64,000 nt of DNA from MPNP01 sp026709725 (GTDB taxonomy: Bacteria > Pseudomonadota > Alphaproteobacteria > Rhodobacterales > Rhodobacteraceae). The notes beneath the pieces were generated by a model. The model had not been told where the DNA came from, made no database searches, and saw nothing but the letters and a program-made list of their open reading frames with translations. The number at the start of each line of letters is the position of its first letter. Position 1 is the first letter of the stretch. The translations under genes were made by a program, and so were the position numbers. Below, piece by piece: positions 1-9,428 of the stretch. The stretch spans positions 1,550,001 to 1,614,000 of the forward strand of contig OZ241384.1 in the NCBI GenBank assembly GCA_965200805.1, read 5' to 3'.

Positions 1-299
1 ATGGACCCTTTGCCGCTGTCCATCCAACCAAGATCGTCATCCGCATGACCAATCTGCCCGGGGTTCTGGGGCAGGTCTGTACGGTGATTGGTGAGCAGAA
101 ATCCAACATCAATGATCTGATTCTCATTGGCCGGAAACATGATCATTTTGATTTCACCATCGAACTCGAAGTGGAGGACAGGGAGCATCTTGATGCCGTC
201 ATGGATGCCGTCAAGGCCCTTGACAGCACAATCAAGATTGACAGGTACCTCGAGGTCTTCAACAAGGAGGGAACATGGTCTGACTTTGGCAAAACATAA
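1..299 (+). CDS. rsh: RelA/SpoT-family (p)ppGpp synthetase/hydrolase, C-terminal end (partial)
   Basis: Only the C-terminus is in the window; the reading frame is open from base 3 to the TAA at 297-299. The visible ~98 residues form a regulatory ACT domain: KIVIRMTNLPGVLGQV is the typical first strand and helix, followed by KSNINDLILIGR and a final strand ending DRYLEVFNKEG. This C-terminal ACT domain is characteristic of long RelA/SpoT homologues, which set (p)ppGpp levels in the stringent response. Alphaproteobacteria usually carry one such gene, often just upstream of pdxJ, which is the context here. The catalytic domains lie off the left edge, so activity cannot be judged. Confidence 0.85.
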   Translation, partial: GPFAAVHPTKIVIRMTNLPGVLGQVCTVIGEQKSNINDLILIGRKHDHFDFTIELEVEDREHLDAVMDAVKALDSTIKIDRYLEVFNKEGTWSDFGKT

Positions 300-304
300 C
301 CTGC

Positions 305-790
305 TTCATGTCCCGCAGGACCCGGAGACGATCATGGCTGCAAACTGCATGGCAGACTGTGTGTCTGTGTGGCGGCCGGTTCCGGGCCCGTGTCCATCGT
401 CCATGCCGACCGCCTGACAGATCCGGCTCGAATCGCGCGCGAAGCCCTTGCCGGCACCGTGCTGCCCTCACGCGCTGTGGCATCCATCGGTCCTGGTGAT
501 GGCATTCCCGGCCCCGTACCGGCTTCCTCCCCGGCGCGATCCCGGTCAACGAAATCGACGCATTTCCGGCTCCCTATGGCAAATTTTGCCGACAGTCTTT
601 ACAGACCGGACCCTGGACTGGACGGCTGTCCAGGGTTTTGTGGCGTTGTTGTTCCTGCCCCGCCTGACCGGTGGGCTGATTGCCGGGTTCGTCACTGCCC
701 GAATCGTGCATTTGTCCATCATCCTGTTCCGGAGGCGGCGGACGGCGCGGGTGGTATTGGGGCAGGGCAGAGAGTTGATGAGGATTGTGA
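305..790 (+). pseudogene. Probable decayed DUF2062-type membrane protein gene
   Basis: No single frame covers this interval, but fragments in different frames resemble a DUF2062 protein, which often sits between rsh and pdxJ in alphaproteobacteria. Frame 308 begins MSRRTRRRSW, like the basic start of that family. Frame 369 contains RLTDPARIAREALAGTVL, like the segment before the first membrane helix. The frame that later runs into pdxJ contains a hydrophobic stretch with GGLIAGFVTARI followed by FRRRR, like the family's C-terminal helix and basic tail. The identification rests on order and weak similarity, so confidence is modest; plain intergenic DNA remains possible. Confidence 0.4.
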
Positions 791-792
791 CG

Positions 793-1533
793 ATGACTCC
801 CTTGCGGCTGGGTATCAATATTGATCATGTGGCAACAGTCAGGAATGCCCGGGGCAGTGGGTACCCCGAGCCCGTTCGGGCTGCGCTGCTTGCCGAGCAG
901 TCAGGTGCGGACGGAATTACAGCACATCTGCGTGAAGACCGTCGGCACATCAGCGATGCGGATATTGAGGAGCTGATGGAAAAACTGACCCTGCCCCTCA
1001 ATCTTGAAATGGCCGCGACCGGGGAAATGCAGGCAATTGCGATCCGGCATGCCCCGCATGCCGTCTGCCTTGTCCCGGAAAAACGCGAGGAACTGACGAC
1101 GGAGTCCGGTCTTGATGTGGCAGGTCATCTGGACCGACTGTCTGACTTTGTTGTTCCGCTAAAGGATGCGGGCAGCCGCGTGTCTCTCTTCATCGGCGCC
1201 AATCATGAGCAGATTGATGCCGCGAGGGCCGTCGGTGCCGACGTGGTGGAGTTTCATACGGGCACCTATTGCGATCTCCATGCGGAAGGCAACCGTGAAG
1301 GCTGTGAGAAAGAGCTGGCCGCCATCAGGGCCGCCATCAGCCATGCCGATCAACTGGGCCTGGAGGTGCATGCCGGGCACGGCCTGACCTTCGATACCGT
1401 TGCGCCCATCGCCGCGATCGGGGTTGTTCGTGAACTCAATATCGGCCATTTTCTGATCGGTGAGGCCATCTTCACCGGCCTTGATGCAGCGATCAGAAAG
1501 ATGCGTTCTCTCATGAATGATGCCCGTGCATGA
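793..1533 (+). CDS. pdxJ: Pyridoxine 5'-phosphate synthase PdxJ
   Basis: PdxJ condenses 1-deoxy-D-xylulose 5-phosphate with 3-amino-1-hydroxyacetone 1-phosphate to pyridoxine 5'-phosphate, the ring-closing step of DXP-dependent vitamin B6 synthesis. The protein (246 residues from this start) shows the family's opening LRLGINIDHVATVRNARG, HLREDRRHI, LNLEMAATGEM, VEFHTGTYCD and the C-terminal LNIGHFLIGEAIF, and is of usual length. The ATG at 793 is preferred because the family begins MTPLRLG and an AGGA lies about 10 bases upstream; an in-frame ATG at 778 is the alternative. The frame stays open a further 330 bases upstream, which I read as the relic of the preceding gene and not as an extension. 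acpS follows directly. Confidence 0.95.
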   Translation: MTPLRLGINIDHVATVRNARGSGYPEPVRAALLAEQSGADGITAHLREDRRHISDADIEELMEKLTLPLNLEMAATGEMQAIAIRHAPHAVCLVPEKREELTTESGLDVAGHLDRLSDFVVPLKDAGSRVSLFIGANHEQIDAARAVGADVVEFHTGTYCDLHAEGNREGCEKELAAIRAAISHADQLGLEVHAGHGLTFDTVAPIAAIGVVRELNIGHFLIGEAIFTGLDAAIRKMRSLMNDARA

Positions 1534-1573
1534 TCCTGAGACACAATCATCATCCCTGCAGACTGGCGATCCT

Positions 1574-1984
1574 GTGATCATCGGCATCGGTACCGACATT
1601 GTTGACATCCGTCGCATTGAAGCGGCGCAGGAGCGCTTCGGCAGCCGTTTCCAGAACCGAATTTACACCGGCAATGAACTGGCCACGGCACAACGCCTCA
1701 GGAATTCCGGCGGGTTTCTGGCCAAAAGGTGGGCGGCCAAGGAGGCCTGCTCCAAGGCACTCGGCACGGGTATGCGGGGCGGAGTCGCCTGGCGGAATAT
1801 CGAAACCTGTGCCAACGCCCGCGCCATGCCTGTCCTCGCTCTCACCGGTGGCGCCGCCCGGCGTCTGGCCGCGATCCTTCCGGTCGACCACATCCCGTAT
1901 CTTCATGTCTCCCTGAGTGATGAGCCGCCCCATGCGATGGCCCTTGTGGTCATTGAAGCGCTGCCGGGCAGCGGCACATCATGA
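1574..1984 (+). CDS. acpS: Holo-[acyl-carrier-protein] synthase
   Basis: AcpS transfers 4'-phosphopantetheine from CoA to apo-acyl carrier protein, activating it for fatty-acid synthesis. The start IIGIGTDIVDIRRIE with its metal-binding Asp, then FLAKRWAAKEACSKALGTG (Mg2+/CoA-binding Glu and Lys) and HVSLSDEPPHAMALVV identify the family; the 136-residue length is normal. I chose the GTG at 1574 because family members begin at M-I-I-G-I-G-T-D. An in-frame ATG at 1517 would add 19 unmatched residues and overlap pdxJ by 17 bases, but could allow translational coupling. In most alphaproteobacteria lepB comes next; here it is about 10 kb further on. Confidence 0.93.
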   Translation: MIIGIGTDIVDIRRIEAAQERFGSRFQNRIYTGNELATAQRLRNSGGFLAKRWAAKEACSKALGTGMRGGVAWRNIETCANARAMPVLALTGGAARRLAAILPVDHIPYLHVSLSDEPPHAMALVVIEALPGSGTS

Positions 1985-2028
1985 CTCTCTCCATTCTCCC
2001 TGCCGGCCCGGGCCAAGGTTTCTGATCG

Positions 2029-3078
2029 ATGGATCTGCTCTTCGATATCCTGTCAACAACGCTCATCCAGTTGCAAAAACCGACACTGGCCTTCCTGCTT
2101 GGCGGAATGATGCTCGCCGCCCTTGGGTCCAAACTGGAAATTCCCGATGCAGTCTACAAGTTCATCGTGATCGTTCTGCTTCTCAAGATTGGAAAAAGTG
2201 CCGGAATCTCCATCCGCGCAGCCGATGTGCTCTCTGTCGTGCTGCCCGCACTGGCCGGCTCCATCATCGGTATCATCATCGTGTTTCTCGGGACCCAGAC
2301 CCTGATGCGGTTCCGGGGCGTCGCCCCTCTTGACGGTATGGCGACCGTTGGTCTTTTCGGAGCCGTGTCCGCATCAACCCTGGCTGCCGCGATCGCCCTG
2401 CTTGATGACGGGCGCTATGACTACGAGGGCTATATCGGGGCTGTTTACCCCTTCATGGACATTGCAGCTCTTGTGACAGCGATTGTCGTGGCCCGGATTC
2501 GACTGATGCGCCGGGCAACCGATCTCGTTGACACCGACACTCCCCATGCACGGACGTACTCCTATCGTCGTACCCACGGGGAAATGGTCAGGAGTATTCT
2601 CATCGACACATTCCGCAGCCCGGCGATATCGGCACTCCTGCTCGGTCTGGCCCTTGGCATCTTTGCGCGTCCCGAATCAGTCTTTGAGAGCTTTTATGAA
2701 CCTCTCTTCCGCGGCCTGCTATCGCTTCTGATGCTGCTCATGGGGATGGAGGCCTGGGCCCGCCTGTCCGAAATGCGTCAGGTTGCCCATGCCTATCTCA
2801 TCTATGGCATCGCTGCGCCCTTCGCCCATGGCCTCATTGGCTTCGGGGCCGGTCTTGCGATCCATCATGTGACCGGGTTTTCAGCCGGTGGTGCCGTTCT
2901 CCTCGCCGTCATGGCCGCCTCATCATCGGATATCTCCGGCCCGCCAACCATGCGCGGGGCTCTCCCGGAAGCCAACCCCGCCGCCTATATCGGCACCTCG
3001 ACCGGTATCGGCACACCTGTTGCCATCCTCTCCATTCCCGTCTTCATCGCCCTTGCCGACCGCTTCATCGGCTTCTGA
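2029..3078 (+). CDS. SbtA-family sodium-dependent bicarbonate transporter
   Basis: A 349-residue integral membrane protein with about ten hydrophobic segments in two similar halves. Characteristic stretches are FLLGGMMLAALGSKLEIP near the start, LLLKIGKSAG, TVGLFGAVSASTLAAAI, and in the second half MAASSSDISGPPTMRGALPE followed by YIGTSTGIGTPVAI. These match the SbtA (former DUF897) family, of which the cyanobacterial members import HCO3- with Na+. No gene for the PII-like regulator SbtB is adjacent. It sits 44 bases after acpS, where lepB would be expected, so it marks the left edge of an insertion. Whether it carries bicarbonate or another anion in this organism is inference. Confidence 0.82.
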   Translation: MDLLFDILSTTLIQLQKPTLAFLLGGMMLAALGSKLEIPDAVYKFIVIVLLLKIGKSAGISIRAADVLSVVLPALAGSIIGIIIVFLGTQTLMRFRGVAPLDGMATVGLFGAVSASTLAAAIALLDDGRYDYEGYIGAVYPFMDIAALVTAIVVARIRLMRRATDLVDTDTPHARTYSYRRTHGEMVRSILIDTFRSPAISALLLGLALGIFARPESVFESFYEPLFRGLLSLLMLLMGMEAWARLSEMRQVAHAYLIYGIAAPFAHGLIGFGAGLAIHHVTGFSAGGAVLLAVMAASSSDISGPPTMRGALPEANPAAYIGTSTGIGTPVAILSIPVFIALADRFIGF

Positions 3079-3252
3079 CTTCAATGCCGACACACGCCAG
3101 TCAACAATCCGCAAGCTCCACTGGCACCATCATGCCTCCGGGCATCCTGTGCGGCTGTCGCATTCAGGGAGAAGACCCATGCCCCATGATCCCGTAATCC
3201 ACAACAGCGAAGGCCGCGGCAGGGTGAGGAATGCGATTCCAGGACATCCGGG

Positions 3253-6200
3253 ATGGACTCAATGACAGCCGATTTTCCGTGTCAGGGATCGCTGTTCACA
3301 TCCGGGTTTCTTGTTGACACAATCCGGGAGATGCCGGACTGGCAGTCACTCCCGGATGCAGAGATCAGGGGGATCGATGCGAAGATCCAGACCCTGCTTG
3401 ATCGCTTCGTGCTGATCGGGAATCCCAACGAAGACATCACAACCGAAACCTTCATCAAGCCTGTTCTGGGGATACTGGGCTGGAAACGGTCCCTTGCAGA
3501 GATCAACATGTCACCGCAGGGGCGCATCGATGTTCCGGATCATCTCCTCTTCGCCGCGGACGATGCCTACGATCAGGCCATCAGGCATGCTGAGGAATGG
3601 CGCCGCTACAACCATGGTGCCGCGCTTCTTGAGGCGAAGCGCTGGGGTGTCCTTCTGGACCGCCGCGTCGGGGATGCCGGCCAGGGTTCGATTCCCCCAT
3701 CGTCCCAGATGCTTCGCTACATGCGACGCGCTGACGATGTCACGGAAGGTCGGCTTCGCTGGGGCATTCTGACCAACGGCCGCCACTGGAGACTTTACTG
3801 GAGCGGTGCACGGTCGGTCTCCGAGGGGTTTCTCGAGATTGACCTTGATGCAACCCTGAGGCTTGAGACCGAGGACAGGCAGCATTGGCTCAAGGTCTTC
3901 TTTCTGGCATTCCGCCCCGAAGCATTCTGTCCTTCGGATGCCGCCGGACGCAGTTTTCATCTGCAGGCCATCGAAGAAGGGCGGAGCTACGAAGCGCGGA
4001 TTGCCGATGATCTCTCCATCAAGGTCTTCGAGAGCATTTTCCCACGCCTCGCTGCCGCGATTGCAGCCGAACGGCAGGATGCATCGCTGGAGGATATCAG
4101 GGAAGGCACCCTCATCATCCTCTATCGACTGCTGTTTCTCCTCTACGCAGAGGATCGCAATCTCCTGCCTGTTCGGGACCCGAACTACGCATACTACAGT
4201 CTGCGGCGCATGCGCCATCGCATTGGCGAGGCAATGGTTTCAGGCCAGATCTGGTCGCAGGCCGTCACGGCCCTCTGGCACGGGCTTGATGGACTGTTCC
4301 GCGCTGTTGGTGAAGGCGACCCTGATCTGGGCATACCGCCGTATAACGGTGGGCTGTTCGAGCAGATTGATTGCCTCAACGGCCTGTCGCTTTCCGATGC
4401 CGTTGTCGCGCCCCTGATTGATATCCTGTCCTTCGATCAGGCGAAGGGAGAGCGAAAATACATCAATTACCGTGATCTCTCTGTCCAGCAGCTTGGATCG
4501 GTTTATGAGCGGATTCTGGAATACGATGTTGTCCGGGACAATGGTGAAATCGGTATCAGCCCCAACCCGTATGCCCGGAAAACATCAGGGAGCTTCTATA
4601 CACCTGACGAACTGGTGCATTGTGTTCTGAAGGAAACTCTTGAGCCGCTCATTGATCGATGCTGGGATCCGTTTCTGGATCGAATAACATCACCTGAAAC
4701 CGTCATCAGCCCGCCAAGAACCAAAATCACTCCGGAGACGATTCGCCCGTTTGATCCCGCCAGCCGCATGCTCGATCTTCGGATCTGTGATCCGGCAATG
4801 GGTTCCGGTCACTTTCTGGTCACTCTGGTGGACTCTCTGGCCGACCGGGTCATCGCCGCCATGGCCGAGGCTGCAGGATATGCCGAGCAGGTCGGTTGTG
4901 AATATACCTCCCCCCTGACAAGCCGAATCGCCGGCATCCGGAAGACAATTCTTGACAATGCCGCGACCCATGGCTGGACACTGGATGAATCCCTTCTGGA
5001 TGACCGCCATATCGTGCGCCGCATGGTTCTCAAGCGCTGTGTCTATGGTGCAGACAAGAACCCGATGGCTGTGGAACTCGCCAAGGTCTCTCTCTGGCTT
5101 CACAGTTTCACCATTGGCGCCCCCCTGTCGTTTCTTGATCATCATCTGCGCTGTGGTGACAGTCTGTTTGGCTCCTGGCTCTCAATTGGTGATCTGAACG
5201 ACATCTTTCTGGCCAAGCCCCTGCAGGCCGCCCTCCGGAGTGCCCGGCGTATGGAGAGGATTGAACTCCTGACAGACGCCGAAATCGCCGAAGCGCAACA
5301 GTCTGCCGCGCTCTATGCTGACATGATCGACATGACCAGTCACCTCAACGCATTCCTCGCCCTCCGCTGTGCCCTCGCCTGGCTCAACCCGAACAGGGAA
5401 CAGATGAAAGCGGTCGGCAACTTCTTGTCCGGCATCTATGGTGATCCGGTCGGGATCGCCTACGGTGCCGACCCAACTCTTTTGGGTGGTCATGACAACG
5501 GGAACGATCAAGCGGCATTCGAGACATTTTGCGGGATACTGGGAGACGCAAGGGACCTCATCGCCCGCGAGCGATTCATCAGCTGGCAGGTCAGCATCCC
5601 CGGCATATGGACGGACTGGGGCAATCCCGAGCGACAGGGTGGATTTGATGCCGTGATCGGCAATCCGCCCTGGGACCGCATGAAACTCCAGGAAGTCGAA
5701 TGGTTCACTGAGCGTTCACCGGAGATTGCCCATGCACCAACTGCTGCGGAGCGCAGGAGACTGATCGCCGAACTCCCGGAAGATGGCCCGCTCAGAATCG
5801 CCTTTGACGCGGCCTCGAAACGTGCACAGGCATCGATGTCCCTGGCCCGGAAGGGCGGTGACTATCCTCTCCTCGCCCATGGCGATATCAACCTTTACGC
5901 CCTTTTCGTCGAGCGGGCCCTGGCCCTGATCCGACCCGAAGGCCTTGTCGGACTTGTGATCCCATCCGGCATCGCAACCGACAGGACCGCAGCCCGCTTC
6001 TTCCGCGGCATCTCGACCACCGGTCGTCTCCGGACATTCTACGATTTCGAGAATGGACGACGCGGTGCTGATGGTGGCCCCTTCTTCAAGGATGTTCACC
6101 GCAGCTTCAAGTTCTGCATTCTCGTGGCGGGCCGCGAGGATGGGGCATTCGATCACGCGCGCTGCGCTGCTTTTGTGAACGATATTGCGGATCTCGCTTC

Positions 6201-7329
6201 GGAGGAGCGCTGTTTCGATCTCGGCCCGGATGATTTCGCTGGGGTCAATCCCAACACAGGCACGGCGCCCCTCTTTCGCACCCGCCGGGATGCAGACCTC
6301 ACCAGGGATGTCTACCAGCGTCTTCCTGTACTGGTCAATCGTTCCGGGCGGCAGCCGGAGATGACGTGGCCGTTAAGAATGCGCAGAATGTTTGATATGA
6401 CGAACGACTCCCATCACTTCCGGACGCGACTTCAGCTTGAGGAAGAAATGGGCGCATGGCCGATTGGTGCCAATATCCATGAAAGTCCGGAGGGGCGCTG
6501 GGTGCCGCTCTATGTCGGGCGCATGATTCACCAGTTCGACCATCGGGCCTCAGGTGTCACCCTCAATCCCGAGAACCTGCACAACCCCTATCTGAGTGAT
6601 CCCAGTACACCTGAACAGAAATCTGACCCTGCATTTCTGCCCGCTCCACAGTACTGGGTCCAGGAAGCGGCTATCGGGCTTCCGGAACATATCAGCTGGG
6701 TCATCGGGTTTCGTGACATAACGAATACAACCAATGCCCGCACTGTCATCGCCAGTGCGGTTCCAAGGGCAGGTTTCGGCAATACTGCCCCCATTCTGCT
6801 GCCGGATGGTGAAGTGGATGGTCCGTTGATGACATGCGCACTGCTTCTTGCCAATATGAACGCCCTGCCCTTCGATTACATCGCCCGTCAGAAAGTCCAG
6901 TCGACTCATCTCAACTGGTACATCCTGGAGCAGCTCCCCGTTGTCCCTCGAGAACAGTATGAGACTGCCCGGTTTGGCCCGAAGAGTGCGGCGGAGATTG
7001 TTGGCGACATTGTCCTGGAGTTGACCTATACCTCGCATGATATGGCCGGATTCGCCCGGGATATGGGGCATCTTGATGCGAATGGGGAGGTGCGACCGCC
7101 CTTTGTCTGGGATGAAGGTCGCCGACTTCGACTGCGGGCAAGGCTTGATGCGCTGTACTTCCATCTCTACGGGATCACCGAACGGGATGATGTACGATAC
7201 ATTTATGAGACCTTCCCAATCATCGCTGAAGATGAGAAAGGGACTTACGGATGCTACCGGTCCCTGGATCTGTGTCTGGCCTGGATCAATGCACTGGCAG
7301 CCGGAACTCCGGATGCGGACATTGCATGA
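3253..7329 (+). CDS. Type IIG-like restriction-modification protein (nuclease-methylase fusion)
   Basis: A 1358-residue single-chain protein with Eco57I/PglX-like architecture. Residues ~40-200 look like a PD-(D/E)XK nuclease or HsdR-N-type module: RIDVPDHLLF, then GAALLEAKRWGVL (E-x-K) and RWGILTNGRHWRLYWSG. The central region has SFYTPDELVHCVLKETLEP, S-adenosylmethionine motif I (DLRICDPAMGSGHFLVT, near residue 513) and the N6-adenine methylase motif IV NPPW (near residue 802). The C-terminal part, with FDYIARQKVQSTHLNWYILEQ, resembles a target-recognition region. It probably methylates adenine in a specific site and cuts unmodified DNA; PglX-like modification alone is an alternative. It is intact, and an AlbA_2/ATP-binding gene follows 168 bases later. 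An ATG at 3262 is a possible alternative start. Confidence 0.82.
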   Translation: MDSMTADFPCQGSLFTSGFLVDTIREMPDWQSLPDAEIRGIDAKIQTLLDRFVLIGNPNEDITTETFIKPVLGILGWKRSLAEINMSPQGRIDVPDHLLFAADDAYDQAIRHAEEWRRYNHGAALLEAKRWGVLLDRRVGDAGQGSIPPSSQMLRYMRRADDVTEGRLRWGILTNGRHWRLYWSGARSVSEGFLEIDLDATLRLETEDRQHWLKVFFLAFRPEAFCPSDAAGRSFHLQAIEEGRSYEARIADDLSIKVFESIFPRLAAAIAAERQDASLEDIREGTLIILYRLLFLLYAEDRNLLPVRDPNYAYYSLRRMRHRIGEAMVSGQIWSQAVTALWHGLDGLFRAVGEGDPDLGIPPYNGGLFEQIDCLNGLSLSDAVVAPLIDILSFDQAKGERKYINYRDLSVQQLGSVYERILEYDVVRDNGEIGISPNPYARKTSGSFYTPDELVHCVLKETLEPLIDRCWDPFLDRITSPETVISPPRTKITPETIRPFDPASRMLDLRICDPAMGSGHFLVTLVDSLADRVIAAMAEAAGYAEQVGCEYTSPLTSRIAGIRKTILDNAATHGWTLDESLLDDRHIVRRMVLKRCVYGADKNPMAVELAKVSLWLHSFTIGAPLSFLDHHLRCGDSLFGSWLSIGDLNDIFLAKPLQAALRSARRMERIELLTDAEIAEAQQSAALYADMIDMTSHLNAFLALRCALAWLNPNREQMKAVGNFLSGIYGDPVGIAYGADPTLLGGHDNGNDQAAFETFCGILGDARDLIARERFISWQVSIPGIWTDWGNPERQGGFDAVIGNPPWDRMKLQEVEWFTERSPEIAHAPTAAERRRLIAELPEDGPLRIAFDAASKRAQASMSLARKGGDYPLLAHGDINLYALFVERALALIRPEGLVGLVIPSGIATDRTAARFFRGISTTGRLRTFYDFENGRRGADGGPFFKDVHRSFKFCILVAGREDGAFDHARCAAFVNDIADLASEERCFDLGPDDFAGVNPNTGTAPLFRTRRDADLTRDVYQRLPVLVNRSGRQPEMTWPLRMRRMFDMTNDSHHFRTRLQLEEEMGAWPIGANIHESPEGRWVPLYVGRMIHQFDHRASGVTLNPENLHNPYLSDPSTPEQKSDPAFLPAPQYWVQEAAIGLPEHISWVIGFRDITNTTNARTVIASAVPRAGFGNTAPILLPDGEVDGPLMTCALLLANMNALPFDYIARQKVQSTHLNWYILEQLPVVPREQYETARFGPKSAAEIVGDIVLELTYTSHDMAGFARDMGHLDANGEVRPPFVWDEGRRLRLRARLDALYFHLYGITERDDVRYIYETFPIIAEDEKGTYGCYRSLDLCLAWINALAAGTPDADIA

Positions 7330-7497
7330 CATTCCGCACTCACTTTTCTGATATCTGCCACTTGAGGGATGATGCGCGTTGGTCGGCTGGCCCGGGCCGT
7401 GGTCATCGAAAACAGCCAATTGATTGGGGGTTCATGAGGTGAGTGGGCTTTCCTGCCATGTTGGTGGTGTTTGTGTGGGAACGCAGGGACGTCATCA

Positions 7498-8886
7498 ATG
7501 ACCCCTGACCAGATCAGGGAACTTGCTGCAACCGGTGAATCCGAGGTGCTGGAGTTCAAGACCACCACCAGGTCATGCCGCAAGGCGATGGCAACGCTTT
7601 GTGCCATGCTCAACCAGCAGGGTGGATATGTGCTGTTTGGCGTTAGACCGGATGGAGTCGTGGTGGGTCAGGATGTCGGTGAGCACACAATCGAAGAGGT
7701 CAGTGCCGAGATCCAGAGAATCGACACACCGGTCTTCCCGAAGATTGAGAGGGTGTCGGTTTCAGGTGACAGGCAGGTCATCGCCGTTCATGTCCATCCG
7801 GGTTCATCGCCTCCGCATCGGTATCGCGGCGTTTCCTATCGGCGTGTTGGCAATGCAACGCGGAGCATGCCGGCCGATGAGTACAACACCATGCTCTTTG
7901 AACGTATGCACTCGGAGCGCCGCTGGGAGAATCAGATTGCCACCGGGTGGACTGTTGATGATCTGGACATCAACGAGATTCGCAACACGGTCGCGGAGGC
8001 AGTTCGTGTCGGTCGCTTGGGTGAGCCCGGCAGCCGGGAACCTGAAGAACTGCTGCGCGGTCTGGATCTGATGCGTGACGGAGTCCTGTTTCGGGCGGCT
8101 GCGGCACTGTTTGGCAAGGTTGAGCGCCTCGAATGCGACATGCCGCAATGCACGCTCCGTGTCGCCCGCTTTCGCGGCCGGGACCGAACGGAGTTCCTTG
8201 ATAACCGACAGTTTCACGGCAATGCCTTCAGTCTCCTCGAAAACGCCGAACGCTTTCTTCGTGAGACCCTTCCGATCTCAAGCCGCTTCGAGTCAGGGCG
8301 CATGCAGCGCATTGATGAACCGCTCTTTCCGCCCCTGGCGACCCGTGAGGCACTTGCAAACGCCCTGTGCCATCGCGACTACGCAATGGGCGGCGGTTCT
8401 GTTAGCCTTGCCGTATACGATGATCGTCTTGAAGTAACGTCGACAGGCCCGTTGCACTTTGGACTGACTCCAGAGGATCTGTTCGGTCCTCATGAATCAA
8501 GGCCCTGGAATCCATTGATTGCACGGACATTCTACCGGCGCGGCATCATTGAGGAGTGGGGCCGGGGCACAACCAGAATGGCTGACCTGGCCAGATTCGC
8601 CGGCTTGCCCCGTCCTGAAATTGAGGAACACAGCGACTGCGTCACTGTGCGTTTCCGACACGCGGAACACATGGCAGATGGAGAGTCTGACTTGACCAGG
8701 CAGCAAGCTGCGATTCTGACACTGTTGCGTCATTCCAGTCATCCACTTGCTCTCAGGGACATCCGGTCCCTGATGGACCGGAAGACAAACGAGCGGCAGG
8801 TGCGAGAGGATCTCGCCACCCTGAAGGCCAGGGGCCTGATCGAGTCCGCGGGCCGCGGTCGGGGTGCCCGCTGGAAACCCCTGTAG
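7498..8886 (+). CDS. AlbA_2 (Schlafen-like) domain ATP-binding protein with C-terminal winged helix
   Basis: A 462-residue protein of the COG2865 type. The N-terminal AlbA_2/Schlafen-like domain shows ESEVLEFKTTTRS, LCAMLNQQGGYVLFGV and HRYRGVSYRRVGNATRSM. The middle holds a GHKL/HATPase_c_4-like ATP-binding domain: REALANALCHRDYAMGGG (N-box region), VYDDRLEVTSTGPL and RRGIIEEWGRGT. Residues ~400-462 look like a winged helix (LRDIRSLMDRKTNERQVREDL), implying DNA binding. Family members are annotated as putative transcriptional regulators and are common in defence and mobile regions. The ATG at 7498 fits a GGGA about 10 bases upstream; an in-frame TTG at 7471 is less likely. It may act with the restriction gene upstream. 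A second protein of this type starts at 61,403. Confidence 0.8.
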   Translation: MTPDQIRELAATGESEVLEFKTTTRSCRKAMATLCAMLNQQGGYVLFGVRPDGVVVGQDVGEHTIEEVSAEIQRIDTPVFPKIERVSVSGDRQVIAVHVHPGSSPPHRYRGVSYRRVGNATRSMPADEYNTMLFERMHSERRWENQIATGWTVDDLDINEIRNTVAEAVRVGRLGEPGSREPEELLRGLDLMRDGVLFRAAAALFGKVERLECDMPQCTLRVARFRGRDRTEFLDNRQFHGNAFSLLENAERFLRETLPISSRFESGRMQRIDEPLFPPLATREALANALCHRDYAMGGGSVSLAVYDDRLEVTSTGPLHFGLTPEDLFGPHESRPWNPLIARTFYRRGIIEEWGRGTTRMADLARFAGLPRPEIEEHSDCVTVRFRHAEHMADGESDLTRQQAAILTLLRHSSHPLALRDIRSLMDRKTNERQVREDLATLKARGLIESAGRGRGARWKPL

Positions 8887-9428
8887 AAATACCCTTTTGG
8901 CTCATTCCGGCTCATTGACGCTTGCCGAGAGCTTTGCGTCAATTGGACTGTCCCGACAAGGTCCTCTGTCTCACATGGAGTGTGACCCCGCGTTCTGCCT
9001 CCCCGGGCATCTCCATCGGCTGACTTTCGGCTTCTGCGGCCAGGGGTCCGTGAAGAGGGTGATGGATGCACGGTCACCTGTGTCATCTCCCAAGCCGGTT
9101 GGCCTTGAGCGAACCGGACGATCCCGAAGCCGGGGAAGCGGCCCGCGCCTGCCTCGCTGGCCTCGATGCGACAGTGGGGATCCTGGACAGCCGGACCCGG
9201 GGCCTGATCGCCCACGCTCCGGGCCTGTGCCGGGCACTATCGGATTCTGACCCGGGAGATTCCGACCTCAATGCCCGGGTTGACCCGGTTTGTGCTGCTG
9301 GTCATACTGGTGGTGCCGATCTGCCGGCTGCCCCGGTCATGGAGGATGGGCCCTCAGTCCATCAATGGGATGTGAGGCCTTCCAGCGTGCGCCGCGGGAG
9401 TCCCGGGACAGACCCGAGATGGCCCGAG
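8887..9428 (+). other. Gene-free GC-rich stretch
   Basis: This interval between the AlbA_2 gene and the protease operon has open frames on both strands, but none looks like a protein family and they are full of Gly/Arg/Pro/Ser, as expected of random GC-rich DNA. I saw no strong hairpin or RNA gene. It may be decayed sequence. Confidence 0.5.

Noticed and set aside
448..1533. A 361-residue PdxJ with a long N-terminal extension
   Set aside because: The first ~115 residues match no PdxJ and PdxJ's conserved start lies at 793; the open frame upstream is better explained as gene relic.
6550..7419. A 289-residue minus-strand protein
   Set aside because: Antisense to the end of the restriction-methylase gene and without recognisable motifs.
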